A model generated the notes under the pieces. The model worked only from the letters and a program-made list of their open reading frames with translations, was not told where the DNA came from and searched no databases. This document shows, piece after piece, positions 37,201-45,280 of a stretch of DNA of 64,000 bases. This DNA comes from Bombyx mori (taxonomy: Eukaryota > Arthropoda > Insecta > Lepidoptera > Bombycidae), in contig NC_085107.1 in assembly GCF_030269925.1 (NCBI RefSeq), forward strand, positions 7,440,001 to 7,504,000, written 5' to 3'. The position numbers and the translations under genes are program-made. Numbering within the stretch: position 1 is the stretch's first letter; each line of letters starts with the position of its first letter.

Positions 37201-38086
37201 TTTGTTTGTTTGTATTGAATAGGCTCCGAAACTACTGAACCGATTTGAAAAATTGTTTTATTGTTTGGAAGTTACACTATTCCAGAGTGACATAGGCTAT
37301 AATCTTTTTCGAAAAAAATTTGGGGTCCTTACTAAAACTACAATAATTTAACTAACCCTAGGTGTAAAAAATACCTAAAATATTCTTTACGTCGCGTGCC
37401 CTGCGAAAACTATTGATGATAGAATAAAATAATGTGCTACGACTTTGTAGAACACATTATTATTTACAAAAAGTGTCCCGACAGCATATGTTTAACTATT
37501 ATAGTTGCGCCGCAACAAGTGTTCTTTTATTAAAAAAAACAACGTCAAATATCGTTGAAATTTTTGTTAAAGACCCGAGCGGAGCCGGAGCGGGCCGCTA
37601 GTAATAATAATATACCGAATTAAGCTTTAGTCGAGAACTTTAACTGCCGACCGCAAGGAATGTATTGAAGTCTCCGACTCAAATATTTGTATCCGTCGCG
37701 ATGGCTACAATCTGGACCATCGATTGATAAATGGCCCCAATAGAATTCGCAACAAATAAAATGAATAATAAAAGCAGTCTGAGAATTGCAAGTATACAAG
37801 TCCAATAAATTTCACCGGTGAAATTCCTTTCATCGACTCGGAATCACATGTCAAGGCCAAAAATCAAAGATGCACGACTCGCTGCGTATCACTCTATAAA
37901 AAAATCTAAATGGTTTCTTGTTTGTAGGACGTCATCGATTGTGATCATATGCCAATTATGGTGAAGACAAAGTCCACTACATCATTGTCAAGCTTAGATA
38001 GGTCTATGACAAATATTTATGAAGCCGATCCTTTGAATACATTAACGACTTCTAGTGGTTGGTTCAAAGCAGAGTCAGACAACTGA
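16214..38086 (+). CDS. Divergent SLC6-family transporter, complete, 12 exons, 631 aa
   Basis: Membrane protein of the Na+/Cl- dependent neurotransmitter/amino-acid symporter family (LeuT fold, 12 TM expected). Exons: 16214-16276, 18673-18790, 20390-20604, 21449-21624, 23013-23127, 23210-23341, 31214-31537, 32386-32505, 35113-35313, 35567-35710, 36900-37028, 37928-38086; phases agree throughout. Start ATG has a good insect context (AACAAAATG). Family marks: RxxW gate (R28, W31), TM2 Glu-xxx-Gly (E84, G88), TM3 Tyr (Y143), loop-2 Cys pair (C157, C163), NxT site (N177), and the strongly conserved WVYGVQRFSTDI and HFWLGFKPTKFW block at 453-475. But TM1 reads GSTYNFDL where SLC6 proteins have GNVWRFPY, and TM6 reads DYG where SYN is usual; these residues bind Na+ and substrate. 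It may therefore transport differently or not at all. The nearest named relative is unknown; ordinary amino-acid or GABA transport should not be assumed. Confidence 0.9.
17103..17161 (+). mobile_element. Bm1-type SINE fragment
   Basis: TACTGAGACCTTAGAACTTA followed by TCTCAAGGTGGGTGGCGCAT, well conserved but cut at both sides; SLC6 intron 1. Confidence 0.75.
17325..18120 (+). mobile_element. R4/Dong-like LINE fragment in TAA repeats
   Basis: GC-rich island in SLC6 intron 1, preceded by TTTTAATAATAATAATG. An open frame of 123 codons (17437-17808) ends RRKWSRTELEELIFCFYLAG, like the N-terminal domain of R4-clade (Dong/Rex6) polyproteins as I recall them; a second piece (about 17875-18015) reads KLDANINTHIMQKQAAIHTV then FVGGETEPPFP. 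Frames are broken and no reverse transcriptase is present, so it is a dead piece. Dong is recalled as inserting in TAA repeats, which fits. Confidence 0.5.
18673..18790 (+). CDS. SLC6 exon 2 (TM1)
   Basis: After ATTATTTTAG; donor AAAAG|GTATTT. Residues 22-60 plus one base: NRLRWNS gives the RxxW gate; TM1 follows with GSTYNFDLF in place of GNVWRFPYL. Confidence 0.85.
20113..20226 (-). mobile_element. Bm1-type SINE, tail fragment
   Basis: Tail third only, before SLC6 exon 3; CTAGGTGTGTGGACGAGCTC to CACACACCTTGATA. Confidence 0.8.
20390..20604 (+). CDS. SLC6 exon 3 (TM1b-TM2, start of TM3)
   Basis: After CTCAGTCAG, phase 1; donor TTATTA|GTAAGT. Residues 61-132. Contains YEFVLCEVTIG (TM2 Glu and Gly) and NPLLRGISFGLF, matching the P-x-x-x-G-I-G-F loop before TM3. 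The frame is open upstream to 20323, but the acceptor sets the exon start. Confidence 0.88.
20964..21213 (-). mobile_element. Bm1-type SINE, 5'-truncated, upstream of SLC6 exon 4
   Basis: T run then the tail half up to CCTACCACCAGTG, the common truncation border. Minus-strand copy that can pair with the plus-strand piece at 21634-21747. Confidence 0.87.
21449..21624 (+). CDS. SLC6 exon 4 (TM3, extracellular loop 2)
   Basis: Acceptor ATGCCAG with a TACTAAAAC branch-like site 20 bases earlier; donor ACAT|GTAAGT. Residues 133-190 plus two bases of M191: YLADSMRYLIYSLQEYPLW, then two cysteines and an NVT site. A different frame is also open here (21442-21636) but lacks family features. Flanked by oppositely oriented Bm1 pieces. 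Confidence 0.82.
21634..21747 (+). mobile_element. Bm1-type SINE tail, 10 bp after SLC6 exon 4
   Basis: TATCTCAAGGTGGATGACGC to CATCTAAGCAATAAAAAA, diverged by about a fifth by eye. Begins just after the exon 4 donor. Confidence 0.8.
21790..22044 (-). mobile_element. Second tRNA-derived SINE family
   Basis: On the minus strand the head (22044-21977) reads GGCCGTCTGGTGTAGTGGTA (A box) and GGGTTCGAATCCCGCC (B box), as in a tRNA gene, then runs on with AT-rich body and ends at an AT-rich TAATTATTTATTAA tail. The acceptor stem does not close, so it is a SINE rather than a functional tRNA. Unlike Bm1 in sequence. Confidence 0.65.
22511..22957 (-). mobile_element. Bm1-type SINE, full length
   Basis: Complete copy from the T-rich tail to the head at the ACGACGACTTC border; SLC6 intron 4, 55 bp before exon 5. 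Confidence 0.88.
23013..23127 (+). CDS. SLC6 exon 5 (TM4)
   Basis: After TTGTTACAG, phase 2; donor AAG|GTTTGA. Residues 191-229, including DRHVLTTKLFIMALVWIFN, where TM4 begins. Too short to show as a long ORF; phase with both neighbours supports it. Confidence 0.82.
23210..23341 (+). CDS. SLC6 exon 6 (TM5)
   Basis: After TGTTTACAG; donor TCGTAC|GTAAGT; exactly 44 codons, residues 230-273. Hydrophobic TM5 then QILDIKAPHSY, leading to TM6. Only 82 bp of intron separate it from exon 5. Confidence 0.85.
23390..23590 (+). repeat. Interspersed repeat (Helitron-like body)
   Basis: Contains AACTCGAGAACGGCTGGACC then GATTTGGCTAATTTTGGTCT and TGGAAGTCCAGAGAAGG, a sequence I recall as widespread in Lepidoptera. 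Ends not defined. SLC6 intron 6. Confidence 0.45.
24140..24933. mobile_element. MITE with long inverted ends and TTA target copy (PIF/Harbinger-like)
   Basis: Ends are inverted copies: AGCGTCTTATTCACGTTCCA at the left and AGCGCCTTATTCACGTTCCA on the other strand at the right, continuing through CGCCAAGGCCATGCACGATG. TTA flanks both sides (24137-24139, 24934-24936), the usual target copy of PIF/Harbinger elements. Subterminal units (ATTCACGNTCCATC..GTACGTC..CAAGGCC) repeat inside the right end. No transposase; a 28-codon frame from 24445 (MDRETLSRFIERYK) is the only coding-like trace. Confidence 0.8.
25275..25660. mobile_element. Inverted-repeat element with hammerhead-like core
   Basis: Arms of about 133 bp (25311-25443 and 25525-25657) are near-perfect inverted copies around an 80-bp spacer; the 12-base TAGTGTAAGAAA flanks both sides (25263-25274, 25661-25672) as a probable target copy. 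The right arm has CTGATGA, a GGTCT/AGACC stem and GAAAC in hammerhead order; the left arm has the same on the minus strand but with CTGATGT. Confidence 0.75.
25895..26005 (-). mobile_element. LINE 3'-end fragment
   Basis: GCCTGATGCTAAGGGGTTAT and ACAACGGCAATACCAGAGGC then TAGGCCGCTATCTAC resemble the 30095-30200 stretch (CCTGATGGTGAGTGGTTACC, CAATGCCAGGGGCAGAACC). Confidence 0.5.
26693..27089 (+). mobile_element. Bm1-type SINE, nearly full length
   Basis: Starts in the head just before GTGTTCGAATCCCAGGCGGG and runs to CATCTAAGCAATAAAAAAA. SLC6 intron 6. Confidence 0.88.
27225..27500. repeat. Repeat with CCCACTGAG hairpin, copy 2
   Basis: CGACCCACTGAGAAGATCCG and AACTCAGTGGGTTGTG match copy 1 (14411-14650) on the opposite strand; the downstream TTCGTCGTATTCGACAAGTT is also shared in looser form. 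Confidence 0.6.
28721..29164 (+). mobile_element. Bm1-type SINE, full length
   Basis: Head GTCGTCGTGGCCTAAAGGAT, B box GTTCGAATCTCAG, tail ATATAAGCAATAAAAAAAA. Lies 194 bp from an opposite copy at 29359-29609. Confidence 0.9.
29359..29609 (-). mobile_element. Bm1-type SINE, 5'-truncated
   Basis: T run then the tail half, ending near CACTAGTGAT at the usual border. Confidence 0.87.
30085..30400 (-). mobile_element. LINE 3' end (ORF2 C-terminus)
   Basis: Minus-strand frame contains STTRLWNELPSAVFPERYDI then SFFKRG, the tail common to several insect non-LTR ORF2 proteins, followed by VLNGRQRLGSAPGIVE and a stop. 5'-truncated. SLC6 intron 6. Confidence 0.75.
30828..31128 (+). mobile_element. 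LINE 3' end (RTE-like ORF C-terminus with GAA tail)
   Basis: Frame MVNFFGHVLRRDGRSIERLV then GKRPRGRPPIRWTDRIKT and RERWRNIV, stop at 31041, then CGATCACGACCACTCTGTC and a (GAA)n tail. The 3' part recurs inverted at 62925-63010. It ends about 85 bp before SLC6 exon 7. Confidence 0.8.
31214..31537 (+). CDS. SLC6 exon 7 (TM6-TM8)
   Basis: After TTGTTTCAG; donor CTC|GTAAGT; 108 codons, residues 274-381. TM6 region reads ISYTFGIGFLGLYDYGS, with DYG where SYN is usual; TM7 and most of TM8 follow. It comes after a 7.9-kb intron. Confidence 0.88.
32386..32505 (+). CDS. SLC6 exon 8 (TM8-TM9)
   Basis: After TTCTTTCAG; donor GTG|GTTAGT; 40 codons. TMLTTTMSKLLQSE aligns with the LGLDSQFxxxE motif: the Na2-site Ser (S389) and the Glu (E395) are kept, Gly and Asp are not. 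Confidence 0.85.
32757..33085 (-). mobile_element. LINE 3' end (second RTE-like family)
   Basis: Minus frame GRLAWYGHVMRREKMHVTRR then GRGRPKKTWMECVNDDM, typical of LINE ORF C-termini; frames are broken at both sides. SLC6 intron 8. Confidence 0.75.
33775..33990 (-). repeat. Interspersed repeat, copy B
   Basis: Reverse complement of copy A at 7785-7985: GGAAACGGCTCCAACGATTT, TTAGTATACAGGGGATTTC, GGGGGCGATAAATCGATC. Confidence 0.7.
34430..34540 (+). mobile_element. LINE 3' stub with (CAA)n-like tail
   Basis: Frame HDRVKWRQLVRALCTSGVP, stop, then an ACAACAATAACAAC tail. The partner at 2127-2177 is inverted. Confidence 0.7.
35113..35313 (+). CDS. SLC6 exon 9 (TM10-TM11)
   Basis: After TCGTTTCAG; donor TTG|GTAAGC; 67 codons. 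Carries the best conserved stretch, MWVYGVQRFSTDIHFWLGF then KPTKFWTMCW, diagnostic for SLC6. Confidence 0.93.
35567..35710 (+). CDS. SLC6 exon 10 (TM11-TM12)
   Basis: After ACGTTTCAG; donor CGGAAT|GTAAGT; 48 codons. TM12 is VLWIVISLTTVGFFQI followed by a basic end (KTLARYLVRN). Confidence 0.88.
36085..36262 (-). mobile_element. LINE 3' stub
   Basis: Minus frame CWAAGRDRWRQLVDEIGRSH then DPQQ and a stop, like RTE-type ORF ends. SLC6 intron 10. Confidence 0.6.
36900..37028 (+). CDS. SLC6 exon 11 (cytosolic tail)
   Basis: After GTCGCTTTCAG; donor GAC|GTGAGT; 43 codons. KRYGPPDAEDRRKREN matches the usual WGPxxxxxR tail. A nearer AG at 36864 would end early at a TAA and is rejected. Confidence 0.82.
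37169..37601 (+). mobile_element. Non-autonomous Helitron (Lep1-like)
   Basis: Starts TCTATACTAATATTATAAAG and ends GAGCGGGCCGCTAG, the 5' TC and 3' CTAG ends with a GC-rich hairpin (GAGCGGAGCCGGAGCGGGC) just inside. No coding capacity. SLC6 intron 11. Confidence 0.85.
37928..38086 (+). CDS. SLC6 exon 12 (C-terminus, stop)
   Basis: After TTGTTTGTAG; 52 codons then TGA at 38084. Ser/Thr-rich tail (KTKSTTSLSSLDRSM) ending in WFKAESDN, cytosolic. Confidence 0.8.
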   Translation, partial: DVIDCDHMPIMVKTKSTTSLSSLDRSMTNIYEADPLNTLTTSSGWFKAESDN

Positions 38087-40320
38087 AGCTTATTTATAGA
38101 TTTTTTTATTTTAACTTTTATATGCATTTGTGATAAGTTGAACTGTTGACAAGGAAGCATTTTTGGAAAGTAGAATTCATAAATGAAATTAAAACAACAC
38201 AAAAATACAAATCTCAAAAATACATATCTGTGATTTATTCGTGTAGAAATATAGATTTTCAGAGATCGCAGACATTCAAATTTTTAAAACCAATTCGATA
38301 TATACATCAAGTGTGGCTATAATATAGCAGCAAAGAGGAAACGATTCTAAGCACGCTTGCCACTCCGAGAGATAAACTAATGGTACCATACACTAACAAG
38401 ATTCGCGGAACGTTGAGAGCACGGTTGCAAACTCCAAGAACATCAGGCCATCCCGCAACTTCCTCGATAATTATTTTAAGGGAAACTTGCAGTCGGGCGT
38501 ATGCCGAGCTTAAAAGCTGTGTTTTGTTTATGCTGCGGCACTTCAGTCTATCGGTAATTTAGTTTTAATAATGTTACGTCTGCGGCTGAGTGTGTTGTCA
38601 TTTATCATTTTAGAAAACGTGCTAGAGGATAATGTTTGAATTATTAGTATTGTGTATGTTTTTCATTTGTATGCTTTTGTGTGCTTTCAATAATACCAAT
38701 ATATTTTTAAAAGTTTAAATTGATTAGTTATTATTTAGATTATACGATTTCAAGATCTTTGAGATTTGCTTCTAAAATCATTTTAAGTTTAACGCGACTT
38801 CTTTTCTCTACAGTGTGTTATATGAAATATTGTCAGGCATTGCAATTTCACATTATAAGATTCAGTGTTCGCGGAAAGCGATTCCAATATCATTCCATTT
38901 TACCGTTCAATTTTATTTGTCTTCAATATCGCGAATTGTACGGTTCAAAATGTTTGACTTTCGGAGCGATGTCTTTACAATCAATGTCGTTTCCTATCCT
39001 TTCAACAAACATCTTTCTAGTGCGTTAAAACTTTATTTCGTTTATTTTTGTTGTATTCTTTCCGAAATGAAAGTAGCGCAATACTTTTCGCTTACATTTT
39101 ATTAGCAAAATAAGGTCTCGCTCACGGCTCGCCTTCTGGTAAGCGAATATCGGAGATATACATGCGAGCTATGAATGCGACCGCTCACTTTTACCCACGA
39201 CACTGAATTCCCAATAGTGTTCCTCAACAACTTTCTCACTGTTAAGAACGGAAAGTGTTTTTGTTTTGCGGTTGGGGAAGGTCATCCTTTAACCAGCCGT
39301 GTGAGCACATAGTATATATACGGTAGACACAATACGCTCAACCACTAAATGCTGGTTAGGGATCCCAGTGTCTTGATACAAGTATAATACCCGGAGAATG
39401 TTGCCTATTCTCTAGTAAGCCCCATGTTCGCCTTTACGACACCTACGGGAAGAGATGAATGGTGCTATTATAGACCCACACCACACACTAAAAGTTTTAA
39501 AGCTTATTTATACAGTGGAAAGAGAACTCATTTTGGACTAGCCCATACTATGCCCTTTGAATCATATTGAATCACAATAGGACCCGCATTTGATCACAAG
39601 GAGCACTAATTGTATGGATGAGCGTAATTATGAAATTCGACCCTGGAAGGTCTAGAATATCTGAATACTTTGCTGATTTTTGTCGACAAGTTACCTGTGA
39701 CTATTTATAAACTGAGAAACCCAATTTAGATGTATCAGTGAATGTTCTAAATTTTTAAACATGTTTACTTAAGCAGCTTTGATTTATTATTCTATTTCTT
39801 ATTCATTTAAATAAATGATGCTTTAAGTAGGTACACGACTTTCTCTTTTATATAGGTATATACTAAAAAAAGATTTTGACTTTAAGCAAAATGTTTTAAA
39901 TAAATGTATGTTTACGTTTGAATAGGTATCTTTTGTTCTAAATTTTAGAAAGCTGATTTTAGTGTATAGTTTTTGGTATTATTTTAAAATCAGAGTTTCG
40001 AAATTATATCGTTCTAGACTACGTTGCAGAGCTCTAGCTACATGCAATACAATGAATATCTTAGTTTCCTCGCTTGTCCAGTATAATACATTATGCATAT
40101 ACATATACATAGGTTTGGTTTGTTTCGGTTTAATAATCAAGTTGCTCGGGGACTGAAATCCTATTCAGCATACATGGAATTGATTGTGTGCCTCACAAGT
40201 CTATCGATATGTACATACGTGAAAACATGGTAACGCAATATTGACTAATGATGGAACTACTAAGTGAAATAGAAGATTGAAGATTAAAAATATACATGCG
40301 TGGAAAATGCGTCTATTGAA
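38087..40320. other. Downstream of SLC6: no gene recognised
   Basis: SLC6 3' UTR, then AT-rich DNA. Open frames at 38720-39028 and 38815-39105 overlap in different phases, lack any recognisable motif and have no obvious codon preference. Nothing else is supported. Confidence 0.5.
38188..38193 (+). terminator. Candidate poly(A) signal of the SLC6 gene
   Basis: ATTAAA about 100 bases after the stop codon. No other support. Confidence 0.3.
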
Positions 40321-40324
40321 AATA

Positions 40325-40440
40325 TAGCTCATGGCACATCTGCTGCTAAATGGTTACCGCAGTCTATTGACTTGATTACGTGAATGCCGTTCCCACGTTG
40401 AGACATGAGGTCTAAGTATCAATAGTGTAGTATCAAATAA
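40325..40440 (-). mobile_element. Decayed Bm1-type SINE fragment
   Basis: GCTAAATGGTTACCGCAGTC and GAGACATGAGGTCTAAG follow the Bm1 tail half with many changes. Confidence 0.5.
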
Positions 40441-40559
40441 CAACTGTAACATTATTAAGAAGCGTGAAATTTATACATTTATAATTAATGTTGGTAAAAT
40501 ATGTAAATATTTTTAACAAAGTTCATCGAACTTCTGACACTGCCAAAACTTGGGGGTAC

Positions 40560-40900
40560 CGCACCAGCTTGTTTGAGACGATGTGCGTGCTTATCGGGAC
40601 GACTTCCTGAGACTTCGGATTACACATAGCGATTCGATCTCCGCTCCAGGGGGAACCGCGTCCCAACGAGCAGAGAGGCTCCAATATCGGAGGACCGTGC
40701 TCGAGTCGTGGTCTTACCGACTGACAAACCCCGCCTACGGGCGACGCAGGTGCTCACGGGACACGACTGCAATGGCTGCAAGGATACGCGGAGCTCATGC
40801 TCGTGTACAACTATGCTTTCGCGGAGCAGCGCGGCGTAGCAGTGGAACGGGAGAGGCAGAACTCTTCTTCTCTCTCAGTGCCGTGTCACCCCACGCAGCC
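40560..40900 (+). mobile_element. R1-like LINE tail
   Basis: Frame 40583-40942 includes AERLQYRRTVLESWSYRLTN then PAYGRR, resembling the R1/RT1-type stretch that follows the reverse transcriptase. Sudden rise in GC over the AT-rich flanks supports an inserted element. No RT domain remains. Confidence 0.45.
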
Positions 40901-41460
40901 GGTAATCGGAGAAGCGAATTCGTCCAGCTCTGGCCCCTGTAAGAAGGCAACCTCCTCCCGGTGATGGTCACGGAACGACCTGAGGCGATGGAGGCTGCAC
41001 CGCACACTACCGTCATTCTGCCGCGCTGGCAGCAGGAGGATAGGACGAAGCGTTGGCAGCTGCGGCCCCCGTTGCCGTCGTCGAGGTCGTGAAGAGTAAC
41101 CCGGTTGGCGGTGTATCGCGTTCTGACCAGGCAGGCTGGTTCTGACCCAGCAGGGTATCCTGGAATATAAGTGGAATCACCCGGGCGGCCTGACCGGATG
41201 CGGTACCATGGAGACTGATAGCGTTGGTCGTCGTCGATTGCCTCGACGACCGTCAGTCGGGCGTCTTCGGGTAGGCGCCGCGGGTCTGGTTGTAATGTTA
41301 GTCGAGGGAACCCCCCTACTGTAGCCGGGTCCTGACCCCGGGTCGAGATTGGACGTTGGGTTAGAGAGTGTAAGATTAGTCTCTTAGGGTAGTTAGACTC
41401 TGGGCCTGCGGTCTGCTCCGCGAGCGACTTTATATGCCCATTGATGTCAAAAAAATACAT
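40900..41460. other. GC-rich block, probably retroelement 3' UTR
   Basis: Continues the GC rise from the R1-like tail and stops sharply at 41460. The minus strand is open for 221 codons (40795-41460), but the product is low in recognisable motifs and runs antisense to the LINE tail, so I read it as a GC artefact. Confidence 0.4.
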
Positions 41461-41477
41461 TTATGCAATTTTTATTT

Positions 41478-41965
41478 TTAATACGCTTTTATTAGCTTCA
41501 GACGTATGTATGTTAGTATGTAACGGAATCTTTGAACATGATTTTGACCTCCTTCAAAACATCGGATTAACTCGAAAGTTGGCATACTTATCAAGGACCG
41601 ATAAAAAATATTGAAAAGATTGAAATTCAGTAAAAAAATGAAAAATAAATAATAATATTAATAAAATATAGAAAATCTAATTAAATGGAAAATAAATTTT
41701 ACATAAATTTGAATTAAAAATAGTGTAATAAAAATGATTTTATTGTAAAAAAGCGTGGGACTCTTTTCAGGATATTATCAAAATAACCCTTCTACTCATA
41801 TCTGTTTCATAAAATATTAAAATTTATAACTACTGATACCACGCACCCCACGCTTTTTTACAATAAAATCATTTTTTCTTACACTATTTTTAATTCAAAT
41901 TAATTAAAAATTATTTTAAATTTTTTAGTTGGATTTTCTATTAACGCTTATTTTTTTAGTTCTTT
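41478..41965 (+). mobile_element. Fold-back repeat, copy 3
   Basis: Flank TACGCTTTTATTAGCTTCAG with ACGTATGTATGTTAGTATG, then arms around 41700-41760 and 41845-41940 ending in TTTTCTATTAACGC; loop AGGATATTATCAAAATAACC. Same orientation as copy 1 read on the minus strand. Confidence 0.85.
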
Positions 41966-42502
41966 TAAATTATTATTTCTAATTTTATTGCTTCATGATC
42001 AATGATCAGCCGTGATTTATATTAACTGCTACAACAAACCGACACCTGTGGACGGTAATTAATCGTGAATATTTGTACCTCGCGGCGTACACAGATTATG
42101 CTATAGGTGATGATACTTTGAATGCATCCATACGCAAGCGTGCAGCTTTGAATACGTTGCGCGCGCGTGATCCCATTATATTTCGAGCGCCTTACTACTG
42201 AGCCACGAATGTGTTTATGTAAATCATTTCATGTAGTCACGTCACTAGGCATATCTGTTCAAATATTTTTGTTGCGTGCGCGTCTTTTCTACCAGCACCA
42301 AATATAAAGAAGCAGTGTTTGTATTACGAATTCCCGGCTGAAATAAAGGGAGCCGGCTGATTCTTCGTTAGATCGACATAGTTAATCTCCAAGCTAGTCC
42401 AACTTGAATTAGTTTAATTTTAATAAGGATGTTAAGTAAATTCACCAAATTTAAATGTAATAATACAAGTAGCTGTATTTCACCCGATCGCGTATCACTA
42501 TC

Positions 42503-42694
42503 AAAGTCGTCGTGGTCTAAAGGATGTATTCGTATCTAGCGATGCGCCGATGTTCGAATTCCGCATGCAGGTACCAATCTTTCTAATGAAATAAGTACTT
42601 AACAAATGTTCACGATTGACTTCCACTGTGAAGGAATAACATCGTGTAATAAATAATCAAACCACCTCGTCCACCAATATAGGCAATAAAAAAA
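42503..42694 (+). mobile_element. Bm1-type SINE with internal deletion
   Basis: Head and promoter boxes through GTAATAAATAATCAAAC, then a jump to CACCTCGTCCACCAATATAG and the tail, so about 250 bp of the body are missing. Confidence 0.85.
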
Positions 42695-42984
42695 ACTTCA
42701 TTGAGGCGATTACTAGCGTAATACGTAATATATTCTTAAAAATAATATACGGTGGGCTGTGGTCTTGGATGTAAATCTTTGTTGTTATTAAAGAAAAAAT
42801 CTTAAAGATAATATAATATTACCGCATATTATTATGTATGTATGTACCTATGTGTCTCTATTTTTTCGGGAACAATGTAAAAATATTTTATTGGATAACA
42901 ACAAAGTCTTACTTACGTAAATAAATACCGGGCCAAAGAGTATTCTTCCGCGACCGTATATCTGGTTACGTTAATGCTTAGGTT

Positions 42985-43324
42985 CCACTAAGACAATTGT
43001 AATAGCGCACGTGCCGTACAATGGAGACACAACAACGCCATTACGGCATCCTCCTGCCCGGTAATTGTATTTGAGGGTGCATCCAGTTGGAAATGTACGG
43101 TCATTGAAAAATTGGCGTTGCGGGGAACACGGTCCCGGCGTAGAGTGCACTCCGGGACTTGTGTGGCAACGGCAGACTCTCAACCAATAATGTCGTGGAA
43201 AATGTATTTCAGTGACGGACCCAATTACAGTAGAGTAGTTTGCTTTGAAAAGCAAACACGCTGGATTTGAAATCACAGGAAACGGTCGTATAGCCGAAAG
43301 CGATTTCTTTCGTGACGCGGACAA
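42985..43324 (-). CDS. Cys-rich open frame, hypothetical
   Basis: Frame on the minus strand, up to 117 codons from 43324. The last 70 residues are unusual for random sequence: CRCHTSPGVHSTPGPCSPQ, then FPTGCTLKYNYRAGGCRNG and YGTCAITI, with six Cys at moderate spacing, as in small secreted proteins or inhibitor domains. No signal peptide, no clear acceptor, and I do not recognise the fold. It could be an exon remnant or chance. Confidence 0.2.
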
Positions 43325-43437
43325 CGAATAAGAACAAATTATAATCTGCGCTTTACGTTTTCACAATCTGTGCTATTCGTAATATTTCAATGAAAAGTGT
43401 GGATATGACAATTACATATATAAAAGAAACTCATATA

Positions 43438-43620
43438 TCACTACATAGTATAAAACAAAGTCGCTTTATCTGTCCCTATATCCATATGTATGCTTAAATA
43501 TTTAAAACTACGCAACGGATTTTGATGTGGTTTTTTTAATAGATAGAGTGATTGAAGAGGAATGTTTATATGTATAATAACATCCATTAAATAGTGGAGA
43601 AATACTGTTTTCTGTATACT
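43438..43620 (+). mobile_element. Helitron 5' part (same family as 44437-44651)
   Basis: TCACTACATAGTATAAAACA through ACGCAACGGATTTTGATGTG and CCATTAAATAGTGGAGAAA, then diverges; no CTAG end. Confidence 0.65.
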
Positions 43621-44436
43621 ACTATCTGTTTACTAACGAGGAGGATGCCCATTAACATTTTTATAAACGTCACTAACTTACAAGTAAAAATATACAACTC
43701 AGTTGATGACCTTCCCAGTTAGTTACAGGTGCGACACATTCGGGTAATTGGATTATAATATGATATATTGTTTTTGTAAATTAGCAATGCAAACAAATTG
43801 TTTTGGTTGACCCTACGAGCAGTAAATTTAATGTTTAGTGAAAACTGTGATTGCAATTTTTTATCTTTTTAACATCATCATAATCATTGTTAATTATTTA
43901 ATATTTTTTATTTTAATATTTTTATAATTAAGATAAATTTTGCGTATTTAGCGAAATGTCGCTTAGAACAGCCTTTCACCTCCGATATCTATACACAGGC
44001 TGGTGTTTTGATAACTCTTTCAAAAATATCTGCCTCAGCCACTCCTTTACAACTAACACCCTACTAAAACTCCACCGAAACCAAATATTATTATTATTAT
44101 TAATACTTTATTTCTGTTTTTTTTTTTTTTAAAACCATACCATTTGGTTAGTAAGAATTACTTATAATCTATGTTAGTAACTTAAAAAATCTAACACATA
44201 ACTATCATTATAATGCCCACGTTGTACTGTAATAATTATTATAGAAGCTTCTGTAGAGCTTAAAGCATAAACTTGGTCTGTCTGTTTATTTAATGTAGCT
44301 CAACATTGGAAACTTTCGCGACAGTTTTTTTTTTCTTTCTGTTAGCGTTCGACCTACGAAGTTATTTTTGTCACTTTATTTATTTTTAAAATTTCGATTA
44401 AATTATAATAAGTGCTTCTACTTTAACTGCTGGTCA

Positions 44437-44651
44437 TCAACTACATAGTATAAAACAAAGTCGCTTTCTCTGTCCCTATATCCCTATGTATGCTTAAATC
44501 TTTAAAACTACGCAACGGATTTTGATGCGGTTTTTTTTAATAGATAGAGTGATTGAAGAGGAAGGTTTATATGTATAATAGCATCCATTAAATAGTGGAG
44601 AAATCAATAATAAATTACAGTTTCCGAAGCGAATCGAGGGCGGGTCGCTAG
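44437..44651 (+). mobile_element. Non-autonomous Helitron
   Basis: TCAACTACATAGTATAAAAC at the 5' end, GAATCGAGGGCGGGTCGCTAG at the 3' end, CTAG at 44648-44651. Nearly the same over its first 170 bp as 43438-43620. Confidence 0.8.
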
Positions 44652-44736
44652 TTGATAATATTTTAAAATAGACAACACCAATTTGAGTGTTATATACGTT
44701 TCCCCTAACGAAATATTCTGATAATAATATCAATAT

Positions 44737-44990
44737 ACGTAATTATTGGTGGTAGGATCTCTTGTGAGTCCGCGCGGGTAGGTACCACCGCCCTGCCTAT
44801 TTCTGCCGTGAAGCAGTAATGCGTTTCGGTTTGAAGGGTGGAGGAGCCGTTGTAACTATACTGAGATCTTAGAACTTATATCTCAAGGTGGGTGGCGCAT
44901 TTACGTTGTAGATGTCTATGGGCTGCAGTAACCACTTAACAATAGGTGGGCTGTGAGCTCGTCCGCCCACATGAGCAATAAAAAAAAAAA
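44737..44990 (+). mobile_element. Bm1-type SINE, 5'-truncated
   Basis: From CGTAATTATTGGTGGTAGG to CACATGAGCAATAAAAAAAA; truncated at the common border. Confidence 0.87.
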
Positions 44991-45280
44991 TTTTGGACAA
45001 CATTTCTTCAGATTCTTTCCATCACTGCTATAACAACAGTTTTGTTTCATTTGTCATCCTACTATATTTAAAAATCACATGCAAACTATAGCAAAGAATG
45101 GTGCGAAATTTTAGAAAGTATGTATATTTTATACGAAAGTAACCGATTCTAAATTCAAATGTGATTTTGCTGTTTTTTTTATTTATTTATTGTGGCAGTA
45201 TTTACGTATCTACATTTTTCTGTTTTACAGAATTACGTAGTTTGATATTTCTAATGGTAGGCGTCAAGTTCAAGTTCAAA

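Noticed and set aside
40795..41460. 221-codon minus-strand protein
   Set aside because: Lies antisense to an R1-like LINE tail in GC-rich DNA, where stop codons are rare; no recognisable motif.
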